Translations under genes and position numbers: made by a program
The notes under the pieces: model-generated
Told to the model about the DNA's origin: nothing
The model's database searches: none
What the model saw: the letters and a program-made list of their open reading frames with translations, nothing else
Part shown: positions 6,781-17,225 of the stretch, in pieces
Layout: every line of letters begins with the position of its first letter
How positions within the stretch are numbered: position 1 is the first letter of the stretch
Source of the DNA: Clostridia bacterium
GTDB taxonomy: Bacteria > Bacillota > TC1 > UBA5767
Reading direction: 5' to 3'
DNA length: 38,423 nucleotides
NCBI GenBank assembly: GCA_030625965.1
Contig: DAOUPV010000014.1
Location: 1-38,423, forward strand

Positions 6781-8403
6781 TTAGAGTGCGAACAGGAACA
6801 TGGTGGCAATCAGCAGGATGAACATGTAGGCCGTGTTGTAAAAGGGTATCTTGGTTTCCCGGATGCGGTGCATCAACGGGGTGATCCTGTCGGTGAAGAT
6901 CAGGTAGCGGGTGATCAGGAAGGCCAATGTGGCCAGCACCGCCCATTGCAGCATCTTCTTAGATTCGACCAGATGGATTACCGGGAACTCGGCTTGCAGC
7001 AGGTCTCCCAGAAAACTGTAACCGAAAGTCAGGAAGATGCAGGTGAAAGCCAGGGTGAAGATGGGGATGTTCAGCTGGGCCTTTAGAGGTATGTGTTTTC
7101 CCTCCATATGCGGTGTGAAAGCCAGACTCTTTTCGGTGTCAGGGAAGAAAATCTGGGAGAACTTCATGAAGGATACCATGGTGCCCAGGTTGATCAGTTG
7201 GAACAGGTAGTAGAAAAAGGGTCTCGCTTCCAGTTCATGGGTGATGACATACTTGCCCAGGTAACCGCTGAAGAATGGCGTGCCGGTGATGGACAGGATA
7301 CCTACGAACATAGCAACTGAGAGTAGTGGGAAGCGCTTTAGGACACCCCGGATCTCGGTCAGCCGCCTGGTTCGGTAATGGTTGATAATCACCCCGGCTC
7401 CCATGAAAAGAAGAGACTTGAATATGGCATGGTTGAACAGATGGATCAGACCGCCATAGTAGATGTCGGTCTGGATGTTGGAGATGCCGATCAGCATGAT
7501 GCCTACCTGGCTGATGGTGTGGAAGGCCAGGATCTGCTTGATGTCCTTCTGGGAAATGGCGAAGATGATGCCGGTAAGGGCGGTCACGAATCCCAGGTAG
7601 AAATAGAAATCGCCCAGCGGACTGCCGCCGAACAGCTCCTGTATGCGGATGAATCCGTACAGTCCTCCTTTGACCAACAGGCCGGAGAGCAGCGTGGAAA
7701 TCGAGGCCGGTGCACTACCATGGGCCCTGGAGAGCCAGTTGAAGGTTGGGAAGAAGGCGGCTTTCACTGTGACCGAGGCGCTCATCAGCACATAGGCCGT
7801 AGTCACAGCTGCCGTGGGTGGTAGCGCTGCAAGCCTGGTGGTGGCCAGATCCCAGTTCAATGTCCCAGTCAGCATGTAGATGATCATGAATCCCAGCAGG
7901 TAGGTCAGCATGCCCATGGAGTTGATCAAGAGATAGTATAGGCCGGACCGTAGTGACCAGCCGTCTTTCTTGTAGACCACCAGGATGGACGAGAGGATGG
8001 TGATGATGTCGATGAAAATGAAGAAGGAAAACAGGTCGTTGACCATCAACAGTCCCATGAAGGTTCCTTCCAGGAACAAAAGGAAGAACAGGAACTTGTT
8101 GTCCGTACCATGGAATTCCCAGGCATAGAGCAGGACCAGCCACCAAAGGAAGATGGAAAGCCCGATGAAGGCCAGCGACAGGTTGTCGATCTTTAGCGCG
8201 ATGCCCGAAGCCAGCGTCCAGTCCCCCAGTACGATGGTTTGGTTGTTGATCTGGGGGAAGACCAGGATCAGGCGCAGGAAGATATAGCTCATGAAGGACT
8301 GAGCAACAAAGACCAGATAGTTGCCCCATTTTTTCTCCAGGATGTAAATGAAGATGGCAGTGACGATGGGGATGAAAACCAAGAACAGAGGGAGTGTGAA
8401 CAT
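6781..8403 (-). CDS. mnhD: Proton-conducting antiporter subunit, MrpD/MbhH-like
   Basis: Large antiporter-like membrane protein of 540 residues, homologous to the ND4/NuoM-NuoN channels of complex I and to MrpD. It is almost wholly hydrophobic with about 14 segments. Recognisable stretches are 'TVKAAFFPTFNWLSRAHGSAPASIS' (the conserved Lys-containing channel helix; key residues K and H) and 'SQKDIKQILAFHTISQVG', typical of the family. It is the last gene of the minus-strand operon, starting one base after the MrpC-like stop, with GGGAGG just upstream. It is the only large antiporter-type subunit in the operon. Convergent galE follows, so no hydrogenase or further subunit gene is attached downstream. 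Confidence 0.92.
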   Translation of the reverse strand: MFTLPLFLVFIPIVTAIFIYILEKKWGNYLVFVAQSFMSYIFLRLILVFPQINNQTIVLGDWTLASGIALKIDNLSLAFIGLSIFLWWLVLLYAWEFHGTDNKFLFFLLFLEGTFMGLLMVNDLFSFFIFIDIITILSSILVVYKKDGWSLRSGLYYLLINSMGMLTYLLGFMIIYMLTGTLNWDLATTRLAALPPTAAVTTAYVLMSASVTVKAAFFPTFNWLSRAHGSAPASISTLLSGLLVKGGLYGFIRIQELFGGSPLGDFYFYLGFVTALTGIIFAISQKDIKQILAFHTISQVGIMLIGISNIQTDIYYGGLIHLFNHAIFKSLLFMGAGVIINHYRTRRLTEIRGVLKRFPLLSVAMFVGILSITGTPFFSGYLGKYVITHELEARPFFYYLFQLINLGTMVSFMKFSQIFFPDTEKSLAFTPHMEGKHIPLKAQLNIPIFTLAFTCIFLTFGYSFLGDLLQAEFPVIHLVESKKMLQWAVLATLAFLITRYLIFTDRITPLMHRIRETKIPFYNTAYMFILLIATMFLFAL

Positions 8404-8404
8404 G

Positions 8405-8746
8405 TTAGCCCTCCCTTCTTGACAGATCGTTCCAATCGAGGGTGCCGTAGTGGTGGAAGATCTTGATGCTCATCATCAGGGCCAGCGAGGTGATGGCAGC
8501 CCCGATCACAATAGTGGTGATGACCAGCGCTTGCGGCGTGGGGTCCACCATGGCCGCAAGTGGCGTAGGCATTACCGGCGGCAACATCCCCGGTTTGAAG
8601 ACCAAGGAGAGGAACAGCAGGATGATGCCTGTCTGGGTGATATTCAGACAGATGATGGAGCGTATGATATTCTTGGCCGTGGCCAGTCCCACGAATCCGG
8701 TCAGGATGATGGCCAGAATCAGGAATGTTTCCAATGAAATGTGCAT
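8405..8746 (-). CDS. mnhC: NuoK-like antiporter subunit, MrpC/MbhG-like
   Basis: Small membrane protein of 113 residues with three hydrophobic segments, homologous to NuoK of complex I and MrpC of Na+/H+ antiporters. 'GLATAKNIIRSIICLNITQTGIILLF' and 'DPTPQALVITTIVIGAAITSLAL' are diagnostic, including the Asp-Pro-x-Pro-Gln-Ala-Leu-Val-Ile-Thr motif. Start ATG overlaps the MrpB-like stop by one base (TGATG), and GGAGGG lies seven bases upstream, indicating translational coupling. Confidence 0.94.
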   Translation of the reverse strand: MHISLETFLILAIILTGFVGLATAKNIIRSIICLNITQTGIILLFLSLVFKPGMLPPVMPTPLAAMVDPTPQALVITTIVIGAAITSLALMMSIKIFHHYGTLDWNDLSRREG

Positions 8747-9108
8747 CAGCGTCCCTCCTCAATGAATACCGCCACGATAGCCGTCAGGCCGATGGCGACC
8801 TTGAGTCCGATAATCAGGTTCAGGGCCATCAGGTAGAAAGATGGCGTGATGGGAATTAAGAACTGGGTCAGGACCACCAGCAGCAGGATGAAGAACAGGT
8901 TCTTTTCCATGATGACCAATCGGTGGACGTTGACGGTGCGCGAAGGATGGCTGAAATAGGTAATCAGGAAGCCGGTCGCCAGGATGGCGCCGCCCTGGAA
9001 TCCCCCACCGGGTGAATTCGCACCGTGCAGGATGACATACAATCCGAACAGGACGATGAAGGGGAAAACCATACGGGATACATTTATGAGCAGTTTAGAA
9101 TTTTTCAT
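8746..9108 (-). CDS. mnhB: MrpB/MbhF-like antiporter subunit
   Basis: Membrane protein of 120 residues matching the MnhB domain: 'FGLYVILHGANSPGGGFQGGAILATGFLI' is the hallmark Gly-rich stretch (key residues H-x4-PGGGFQGG). Four hydrophobic segments. I placed the start at ATG 9108 (protein beginning M-K-N-S-K), with GGGGGA six bases upstream; an in-frame GTG at 9126 would add six residues but overlaps the ribosome site. It overlaps the MbhE-like gene by 14 bases. Confidence 0.93.
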   Translation of the reverse strand: MKNSKLLINVSRMVFPFIVLFGLYVILHGANSPGGGFQGGAILATGFLITYFSHPSRTVNVHRLVIMEKNLFFILLLVVLTQFLIPITPSFYLMALNLIIGLKVAIGLTAIVAVFIEEGR

Positions 9109-9454
9109 AATGATCCCCCTTATCACTACCGGCGATGAAGATGATGCCGGTTACGGCAATCAGCAAGATGCCCGCCTCGAAAATACTGTCGAAGATGCGG
9201 TAATCCAGATAGATGGCACTGACTGAATTCATGGCGCCGGTATCTGTCAGGAAATGATTCAGGTAGTAGTTTTTTAGATAAGGTGTAGCGAGCATCAGGC
9301 TCTCATGCATGAAGGTGAAGTTCAGTTCGATGAAGATGACGACCATGGCCAGCAGCAGGAAGGTGTACTTCAGGATGCGCAATGTGAAGATATGGCGCCT
9401 GATGAGTGCACTCAGGTCATCGAGCCAGGGCATGGTATTTTTCTTCTTAGTCAT
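9095..9454 (-). CDS. mbhE: MbhE-like subunit (MrpA C-terminal / MnhB N-terminal type)
   Basis: Membrane protein of about 119 residues. After a basic N-terminus there is one hydrophobic helix, a loop with 'YYLNHFLTDTGAMNSVSAIYLDYRIFDSIFEAGILL', then a second helix. The 'N-x-V-x-A-I-x-x-x-Y-R-x-x-D-x-x-x-E' pattern is typical of the MbhE subunit of membrane-bound hydrogenases and of the extreme C-terminus of MrpA. ATG 9454 is preferred over GTG 9463 because AAGGTG is then correctly spaced. It overlaps its upstream neighbour by eight bases. Confidence 0.85.
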   Translation of the reverse strand: MTKKKNTMPWLDDLSALIRRHIFTLRILKYTFLLLAMVVIFIELNFTFMHESLMLATPYLKNYYLNHFLTDTGAMNSVSAIYLDYRIFDSIFEAGILLIAVTGIIFIAGSDKGDHYEKF

Positions 9455-10016
9455 GGGTTTCACCTTCTTCGATGCTCACGGCCCGCGCAAAGGTGCAGGA
9501 TTCTATCTGTAGCTGCTTCTGCAGGTCGTTGAATATGTAACTGGAGCGCGAACCCTTGAAGAGGTAGCGCCGGTCTGTGGGTTTTACGTGGTAACTGGCA
9601 CTGGTGCCGGGCATGCGGGTGTCGCGTTCTACAATCAGGTCGATATCTTTTCTGGAGAAGAGGAAGGATTCATCCTCGGGTATCTCCCTCATGATGACCA
9701 TATCCAGGTTTTGCTTCTTGCAAAAATGGGACAGGAACATGTAGCCTGCCATGCCCTGGTCCAGGAAACGGTCCTTGGTGTTGTCGATGACGATGTATTT
9801 CTTCTGTCTGGTGATGCTGATGACGTAGATCAACGGTACGATGGCAGCCCCGATGGCCAGCTCAGCCATGGCCACGTCCGGGGCCTGATAGAGATAGTAC
9901 ATAAGGGACGATATGATGGAAAACACACACAGCATGATGATGGCCCGGATGGTGCTCTTGGAGAAGATGATGGCCAGCACGATCAGCAGAAGAAAGCTCA
10001 GGAAGGCGATGCGCAT
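9447..10016 (-). CDS. mbhD: MbhD-like subunit (DUF4040) with C-terminal cytoplasmic extension
   Basis: Protein of 189 residues. The first 80 residues are the DUF4040/MbhD domain, three hydrophobic helices ending in 'YLYQAPDVAMAELAIGAAIVPLIYV' (key acidic residues D and E), which corresponds to a segment near the C-terminus of MrpA. The remaining ~105 residues are hydrophilic with no motif I recognise; MbhD proteins are often about 95-100 residues, so this tail is unusual. Start ATG 10016 is one base after the MrpG-like stop, with AGGAGG just upstream. Confidence 0.85.
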   Translation of the reverse strand: MRIAFLSFLLLIVLAIIFSKSTIRAIIMLCVFSIISSLMYYLYQAPDVAMAELAIGAAIVPLIYVISITRQKKYIVIDNTKDRFLDQGMAGYMFLSHFCKKQNLDMVIMREIPEDESFLFSRKDIDLIVERDTRMPGTSASYHVKPTDRRYLFKGSRSSYIFNDLQKQLQIESCTFARAVSIEEGETHD

Positions 10017-10017
10017 A

Positions 10018-10338
10018 TCAATCCTCCTCCCTTTGGTCACTCAGGCCGATGCCGTTACGTCGGGCGGAACGGGCGATCAGGTGCGAGGTGATGGGATTCA
10101 TAACCATCAGGAATGCGAGAAGGATCAGCATCTTGCTGGAACCGGCCAGACTGTGCTCAGTCAGAAGGATGGCTGCGAACAATAGTAGGATGGCAACCGT
10201 GTCCGCCAACGAGGACAGAAGCATGCGGCTGTAGATGTTCCTTAGTGCAATCAAACCATAGGCTTCCACCATCAGGAAGAACCAGGCCAGCAGGAAACCG
10301 GCGGTTCCCAGAATGGAGAGTAAGGACAGATCAGTCAT
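10018..10338 (-). CDS. mnhG: MrpG/MbhC-like antiporter subunit
   Basis: Membrane protein of 106 residues with three hydrophobic segments, a member of the PhaG/MnhG family. Typical features are the first helix, 'YGLIALRNIYSRMLLSSLADTVA' (family 'lRfpdxysRlHaas.adtlG') and 'VMNPITSHLIARSARRNG' near the C-terminus. ATG 10338 is chosen over the upstream frame extension because GGGAGG sits seven bases before it. It overlaps the MrpF-like gene by eight bases. Confidence 0.92.
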   Translation of the reverse strand: MTDLSLLSILGTAGFLLAWFFLMVEAYGLIALRNIYSRMLLSSLADTVAILLLFAAILLTEHSLAGSSKMLILLAFLMVMNPITSHLIARSARRNGIGLSDQREED

Positions 10339-10597
10339 GGTCGTTCCTCCCTTCCGCAAGAAAGTTGGCAATCAAGATGATGCCGATATAACCGATGATG
10401 CCGTAGGTAAGGGCCACATCCAGCAAATACTCCAGTTGGTTGTAGTAGGCGAACAGGGCGAGGGTCATCAGGCCTTTGACGGAGATCAGGTTGGCGGCCA
10501 TCAGTCTGTCCCAGGAGGTTGGACCCCGAAGGAGGCGGAAAAGCTCGCCGATCATGGATATACCGATGATAAAAATGCTTATATAAAGTAGATTCAT
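10331..10597 (-). CDS. mnhF: MrpF/MbhB-like antiporter subunit
   Basis: Small membrane protein of 88 residues with three hydrophobic helices, a member of the MnhF/PhaF family. The 'RLLRGPTSWDRLMAANLISVKGLMTLALFA' stretch (key residues RGP-x3-DR-x3-N) and 'DVALTYGIIGYIGIILIANFL' are diagnostic. ATG 10597 has GGAGGG seven bases upstream and overlaps the MrpE-like stop by four bases (ATGA). Confidence 0.93.
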   Translation of the reverse strand: MNLLYISIFIIGISMIGELFRLLRGPTSWDRLMAANLISVKGLMTLALFAYYNQLEYLLDVALTYGIIGYIGIILIANFLAEGRNDHD

Positions 10598-11112
10598 GAT
10601 GCGTCCCTCCGCTGGATCTTTCTGAATGGCTTCTCGTAGGCGTCGATGATATCCTGTGCCATGGCATCAGTTCCACCCTTATCGGTCGAAATCGACAGGA
10701 CGCTCAGCACATGATCATCGCTGACTTCCAGGGTGATGGTTCCAGGTGTCAGGGTGATGGCGTTGGCCACTAGGGTGACTACCAGAGGATTGTCGTTCGT
10801 CAGGTGTACATTGAAGATCACCGGATCGTCTTTCCTGGCGAAAACGATGTGCACCATGGCAAAGGCGCTTGAAAAGATGTTGCGGATCAGATTAATGAAA
10901 TACGAAAAAAATCCCAAGATAAACCGGCAATCCACAGAGATACGGTAAATGTCTTGGAATAGATAGTCTGATGCTTTTTTAATGATGACGCTGAGAAAAA
11001 GACCCGTGCATACCGCCTGAACGGTAATGGCGGGTGAAAACCCCAGCCAGAAGGCCAGAAGCAGCAATATGAAGCCGAATCGTCTGATTAGTGCGTTAAA
11101 CAAGTCCCGCAT
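10594..11112 (-). CDS. mnhE: MrpE/MbhA-like antiporter subunit (first gene of operon)
   Basis: Protein of 172 residues of the MnhE family: two or three hydrophobic helices in the first 100 residues followed by a cytoplasmic domain with 'LVANAITLTPGTITLEVSDDHVLSVLSIS', the conserved 'aNxITLTPGTxtlxv' motif. ATG 11112 was chosen because AAGGAG lies six bases upstream and because the ~78 in-frame codons before it are composed like the intergenic region and have no family similarity. It heads an eight-gene minus-strand operon and is divergent from pcrA. Confidence 0.92.
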   Translation of the reverse strand: MRDLFNALIRRFGFILLLLAFWLGFSPAITVQAVCTGLFLSVIIKKASDYLFQDIYRISVDCRFILGFFSYFINLIRNIFSSAFAMVHIVFARKDDPVIFNVHLTNDNPLVVTLVANAITLTPGTITLEVSDDHVLSVLSISTDKGGTDAMAQDIIDAYEKPFRKIQRRDAS

Positions 11113-11348
11113 GCGGTTCTCCTTCTTTCTTTTAATATTATCATAGGCGCTTTGTGGTAGTCTATAGATTCCTATCAGCTTCTTCTTTTCTATAGGTAAG
11201 AAAGTGACGGAAATCTGCAGAAAACTCGCGGAATGAACGTTATATACAGGCGAAAGTCTGATAATATAGGGAGAGGGGAAAAATTGATACTGAGAAGTGC
11301 GATTCTTTGGTATAATAGGAAAAGATTGTTTAAAAAAGGGAGACAAAA
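11113..11348. promoter_or_regulatory. Divergent intergenic region between the antiporter operon and pcrA
   Basis: AT-rich spacer holding promoters in both directions. On the plus strand TGGTATAAT at 11308-11316 is an extended -10 for pcrA; TTGATA at 11284-11289 is the nearest -35-like hexamer but 21 bp away. On the minus strand TATGATAAT-like sequence just upstream of mnhE (about 11134-11145) is a -10 candidate without a clear -35. Confidence 0.5.
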
Positions 11349-13493
11349 ATGAATTTACTTGAAAATCTCAATCCTGCCCAAAAAACGGCAGTAGAACATA
11401 TAGACGGACCACTCCTAATACTCGCAGGAGCCGGTTCAGGCAAGACCAAGGTACTGACCACCCGTATCGCCTATATGCTGGAACAGGGAGCGAATCCGGA
11501 AGAGATTCTGGCCATCACTTTCACCAACAAGGCGGCCAGGGAGATGAAACAGCGTGTGGAGAAGCTGGTAGGTCCAGAAAAAGGCCGCAGGCTTTTCGTT
11601 TCCACGTTTCATTCAATGGGCAACCGGATTCTCAGAAAACACATCAACAAGATGGGTTATGACAACAATTTCGCCATATACGACCGGGATGACAGCCTCA
11701 AGCTGCTGAAGAAGGTCATCAAGGACTTGGATCTGGATCCCAAGAAGAACACCCCGCGGGGCATGATCGCGGCCATATCGGATCTCAAGAACCAGTTCAA
11801 GACGCCAAAACAGGCTCTCGAGGAAGCCACGGAGTACCATGCGGAGATCGTGGCCAAGGTTTACCAGATTTATGCCAAGCAGTTAAAAAGCGCAAATGCG
11901 TTGGACTTCGACGATCTGCTGGTCATGCTACTGAGACTTCTGAAGGAACATGACGAAGTGCGCGAGTACTACGCGAATCAGTTCCGCTACATCTCGGTGG
12001 ACGAGTATCAGGATACCAACTACGTGCAGTACCTGCTGGTACGCCTGTTAGCCGCCAAGCACCGGAACCTCGCCGTAGTAGGCGACCCGGACCAGTCCAT
12101 TTATGGCTGGCGTGGCGCCGATATGCAGAATATCCTGGATTTCGAGAAGGACTATCCGGATGCCAAGGTCATCACCTTGGACCAGAATTACCGTTCCACT
12201 GGGTGCATCCTACGGGCGGCCAACGCAGTCATTTGCAACAACATGGAGCGTAAAGAGAAGAATCTTTGGACCGACAAGGGGGAAGGTGTGCGCCTTAAGG
12301 TCTACGAAGGCCAGGATGAGAATCATGAAGCTTGGTTCATCGCCAATGAGATAGAAAAATGCATGCAGGATGAGGGACGGAGCTACCCGGATTTTGCGGC
12401 CCTCTACCGCACCAACGCCCAGTCAAGGGCCATGGAGAAAGCCATGATCCGTCAGAACATCCCATACCGCATATACGGCGGTACCTCTTTCTATTCCAGG
12501 AAAGAGATCAAGGATATCCTGGCCTATCTGCAGGTGCTCAACAATCCCCAGGACTTCGTCAACCTGGGCCGCATTATCAACGTACCCAAACGGGGTATCG
12601 GTGTGGCGACCGTAGACAAGATTCTGGCATATGCCACGGCCAACCAGGTAAGCGCATTAGAAGCGGTCAATCTGCTGGATACAGTCGGTAGCGGACCTAG
12701 AAACAAACTGAAGGCTTTCTATAAGATGATGATGCAGTTCCATGAACAGGTGGACAAGGTTCCGTTGACCACTTTGGCTGAGGAAATACTGAAGGATACA
12801 GGCTATCTCGACGCCTTGAAGCAAGAAGGCACCACTGAGGCCGTCAACCGCATTGAGAACTTGCAGGAGTTTCTGAGTGAGACATTGGAATTCGATAAGT
12901 ACGCGGAAGACAAGCATCTGGAGGAATTCCTTGCGGCCACCAGCCTCTACACCGACCTGGATGCCAGCGACGCGTCCGGAGAACAGGTGACGCTGATGAC
13001 GCTGCACGCGGCCAAAGGTCTGGAATTCCCTGTGGTATTCCTGGCTGGTCTGGAGGAAGGCATTTTTCCGCACCAGAGGGCTCTGTATGAAGAAAGCGAA
13101 ATGGAAGAGGAACGCCGGCTCTGTTATGTGGGCATCACTAGGGGAATGGAAAAGGTATACATCACCCGGGCTTGGCAGCGTAACATGTACGGCATGACCA
13201 AATACAATCAACCGTCACGGTTCATCGAGGAGATCCCGGCGGATTGCATCAAGATGAGTTTCGAACGCAAGAAGGAACAGAAGAAGCTCAAGAACCTGGA
13301 GCAGGAGACGGCCAGTATCGGAGAGATTTCGGATTTCCGTTTGGGAGACCGGGTCATCCACGCCAAGTTCGGCGAGGGCACCGTGGTCAAGACCGATGGT
13401 GCAGGCCCACAGATGGAACTGTCAATCGCTTTCCCGGGTCAGGGAATCAAGATTTTCATCGCAGAATACGCCCCGGTACGTCGGGCGGACTAG
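11349..13493 (+). CDS. pcrA: ATP-dependent DNA helicase PcrA (UvrD/Rep family)
   Basis: Superfamily 1A 3'-5' helicase of 714 residues for DNA repair, plasmid replication and RecA displacement. Walker A 'GAGSGKT' is at 27-33, 'FTNKAAREMKQR' (motif Ia) at 58-69, Walker B 'DEYQDT' at 218-223, motif III 'GDPDQSIYGWRGAD' at 245-258, and motifs V/VI in 'LMTLHAAKGLEFPVVF' and 'EEERRLCYVGITRG'. The C-terminal ~60 residues ('LGDRVIHAKFGEGTVV') form the Tudor-like RNA polymerase-contact domain of PcrA. AAAGGGAG precedes the ATG. It is 18 bases ahead of ligA, the usual pcrA-ligA pairing of Firmicutes. Confidence 0.97.
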   Translation: MNLLENLNPAQKTAVEHIDGPLLILAGAGSGKTKVLTTRIAYMLEQGANPEEILAITFTNKAAREMKQRVEKLVGPEKGRRLFVSTFHSMGNRILRKHINKMGYDNNFAIYDRDDSLKLLKKVIKDLDLDPKKNTPRGMIAAISDLKNQFKTPKQALEEATEYHAEIVAKVYQIYAKQLKSANALDFDDLLVMLLRLLKEHDEVREYYANQFRYISVDEYQDTNYVQYLLVRLLAAKHRNLAVVGDPDQSIYGWRGADMQNILDFEKDYPDAKVITLDQNYRSTGCILRAANAVICNNMERKEKNLWTDKGEGVRLKVYEGQDENHEAWFIANEIEKCMQDEGRSYPDFAALYRTNAQSRAMEKAMIRQNIPYRIYGGTSFYSRKEIKDILAYLQVLNNPQDFVNLGRIINVPKRGIGVATVDKILAYATANQVSALEAVNLLDTVGSGPRNKLKAFYKMMMQFHEQVDKVPLTTLAEEILKDTGYLDALKQEGTTEAVNRIENLQEFLSETLEFDKYAEDKHLEEFLAATSLYTDLDASDASGEQVTLMTLHAAKGLEFPVVFLAGLEEGIFPHQRALYEESEMEEERRLCYVGITRGMEKVYITRAWQRNMYGMTKYNQPSRFIEEIPADCIKMSFERKKEQKKLKNLEQETASIGEISDFRLGDRVIHAKFGEGTVVKTDGAGPQMELSIAFPGQGIKIFIAEYAPVRRAD

Positions 13494-15512
<2,019 letters not shown>

Positions 15513-15546
15513 GCCATCATATAGATAATGAAGAAACGAGGGAGTT

Positions 15547-16293
15547 ATGATAACCTTAGAAAATATCAGTCTGACCATGGATACGGATCAGGGGAAAACC
15601 ACGATCCTGCAGGATATAAACCTGAGCCTGGACGAAAACAAGTTCTATGTCTTCACCGGGCCCAACGGAGGCGGCAAGTCTTCATTGGCAAAAGTTATCA
15701 TGGGCATATACAAACCGGATACGGGGCGTGTGCTCTTCGATGGACGGGATATCACGGATCTGAACATCACAGAACGGGCTAGATTGGGCATCGGATTCGC
15801 TTTCCAGCATCCACCACGTTTCAAGGGACTGACCATCGGCAAGCTGCTGACGTTGGCCGGCTGGAATCCCAAGGAGGATCTCACCTGCAGTGTACTGAAA
15901 GTGGTGGGTCTCTGCCCCGACAAGTATCTGAAGCGGGAAATCGATGATTCGCTCTCGGGCGGGGAACTGAAACGCATCGAGATTGCCAGCCTCCTGGCCA
16001 AGAAACCGATATTCTCGATATTCGACGAGCCAGAGGCCGGTATCGACCTTTGGAGTTTCACCAGATTGACCGAGACATTTAAGGCCTATCATAACGATGA
16101 GGCGTCCGGTGGCATGCTGATCATCTCGCATCAGGAGAGGATCATGGAGCTGGCCGACGAAATCGTATTGGTATCCGGAGGTCGGATCGACCGACGCGGC
16201 ACCAAGGGAGAGATCCTGCACAGGATCCTGCAGGATGATGACTATTGCGAGTTCACCTGCGACAAGGAGATAGACTATGGACAAGACAGCTAG
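15547..16293 (+). CDS. sufC: Fe-S cluster assembly ATPase SufC
   Basis: ABC-type ATPase of 248 residues that powers Fe-S cluster scaffold SufB-type proteins in the cytoplasm. Walker A 'GPNGGGKSS' is at 38-46, the Q loop in 'GFAFQHPPRFKG', the signature 'LSGGE' at 136-140, Walker B 'IFDEPEAG' at 158-165 and the switch His in 'IISHQER'. 'DEPEAGID' in place of transporter-like 'DEPtsaLD' is typical of SufC. It overlaps the SufB-like gene by 17 bases, so the two are made together. No SufS, SufU or separate SufD lies beside it in this window. Confidence 0.88.
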   Translation: MITLENISLTMDTDQGKTTILQDINLSLDENKFYVFTGPNGGGKSSLAKVIMGIYKPDTGRVLFDGRDITDLNITERARLGIGFAFQHPPRFKGLTIGKLLTLAGWNPKEDLTCSVLKVVGLCPDKYLKREIDDSLSGGELKRIEIASLLAKKPIFSIFDEPEAGIDLWSFTRLTETFKAYHNDEASGGMLIISHQERIMELADEIVLVSGGRIDRRGTKGEILHRILQDDDYCEFTCDKEIDYGQDS

Positions 16294-17200
16294 AGAACTG
16301 TTGCGGAAGGTAGCAGACATCGATGGAGTGCCCGAAGGCGCCCATAGCATCCGGGAGGATGGTGGCTCCTATAGCATCTATTCCACTGACAACGTGAAGA
16401 TCAAGACCAGAGAAGATAAGATGGGTATCGATATCCACGTGCTGCCTGGTACGGTAGGGGAGACAGTGCACATTCCGGTGATCATCACAGCCAGCGGCTT
16501 GAAGGAACGAGTGATCAATACTTTTCGCATTGGAGAGGGATCCGACGTGAGCATCGTGGCCGGTTGCGGTATCCATAACTGCGGTACCGAGGATTCCCAG
16601 CATGATGGGCTGCATACGTTCCATCTGGAAAAGGGTGCCAAGCTTAAATATACGGAAAAACATTACGGCGAAGGGGATGGAGGCAAGAGACTCCTCAATC
16701 CCAAGACCGAGCTGGTCCTGGATGAGGGATCCCAAGCCATCCTGGAGATGGTCCAGATTGAAGGCGTGGACGATACGGTGCGTGAGACTGTGGTGGAGCT
16801 GGGGGATAACGCCAGCCTGCTGATCCAGGAGTCTTTGCTCACCGACGGAGTCCAGAAAGCCAAGAGCATCGTGGATATCGTTCTGAAGGGTGAGAATTCC
16901 GATGCCCAGATCATATCCAGAAGCGTAGGCAAGGGCGATTCCAGACAGCTGTTCGAGCTTAGGATGACTGGGCGGAACCATTGCCACGGACACATCCAAT
17001 GCGACTCGATCATCATGGATTCAGCCCAGGTGTCCAGCGTACCCGAAGTACGGGCAGAACACGCAGGAGCCAACCTGATCCACGAAGCGGCCATCGGCCG
17101 CATCGCCAACGATCAGCTGGTCAAGCTCATGACATTGGGTCTGACCATGGAGGAAGCTGAGAAAGTTGTAATCCAAAGCTTCCTGAATGAAGAGGTGTAG
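16277..17200 (+). CDS. SufB/SufD-family Fe-S scaffold protein (short, minimal-system type)
   Basis: Protein of 307 residues with the beta-helix SufBD domain. The C-terminal signature 'SSVPEVRAEHAGANLIHEAAIGRI' followed by 'LMTLGLTMEEAEKVVIQSFL' matches the end of SufB ('P-x-I-x-a-x-h-x-A-x-x-x-H-E-A-x-i-G-x-I'). It is much shorter than classical SufB (about 465) and lacks its N-terminal region. Short SufB-like proteins paired only with SufC are known as a minimal SUF-like system in Clostridia and archaea. AAGGAG precedes the ATG. Confidence 0.85.
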   Translation: MDKTARELLRKVADIDGVPEGAHSIREDGGSYSIYSTDNVKIKTREDKMGIDIHVLPGTVGETVHIPVIITASGLKERVINTFRIGEGSDVSIVAGCGIHNCGTEDSQHDGLHTFHLEKGAKLKYTEKHYGEGDGGKRLLNPKTELVLDEGSQAILEMVQIEGVDDTVRETVVELGDNASLLIQESLLTDGVQKAKSIVDIVLKGENSDAQIISRSVGKGDSRQLFELRMTGRNHCHGHIQCDSIIMDSAQVSSVPEVRAEHAGANLIHEAAIGRIANDQLVKLMTLGLTMEEAEKVVIQSFLNEEV

Positions 17201-17225
17201 TCTACCCAGAACACGGGTTTTCTGA

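Noticed and set aside
7378-7824. Plus-strand open frame of 148 codons opposite the mnhD-like gene
   Set aside because: Antisense shadow of a clear membrane-protein gene; composition mirrors the complementary strand and no ribosome site is present.
11113-11346. In-frame extension of mnhE by about 78 codons on the minus strand
   Set aside because: The extension overlaps the divergent promoter region, has no family similarity and lacks a ribosome site, whereas ATG 11112 has AAGGAG well placed.
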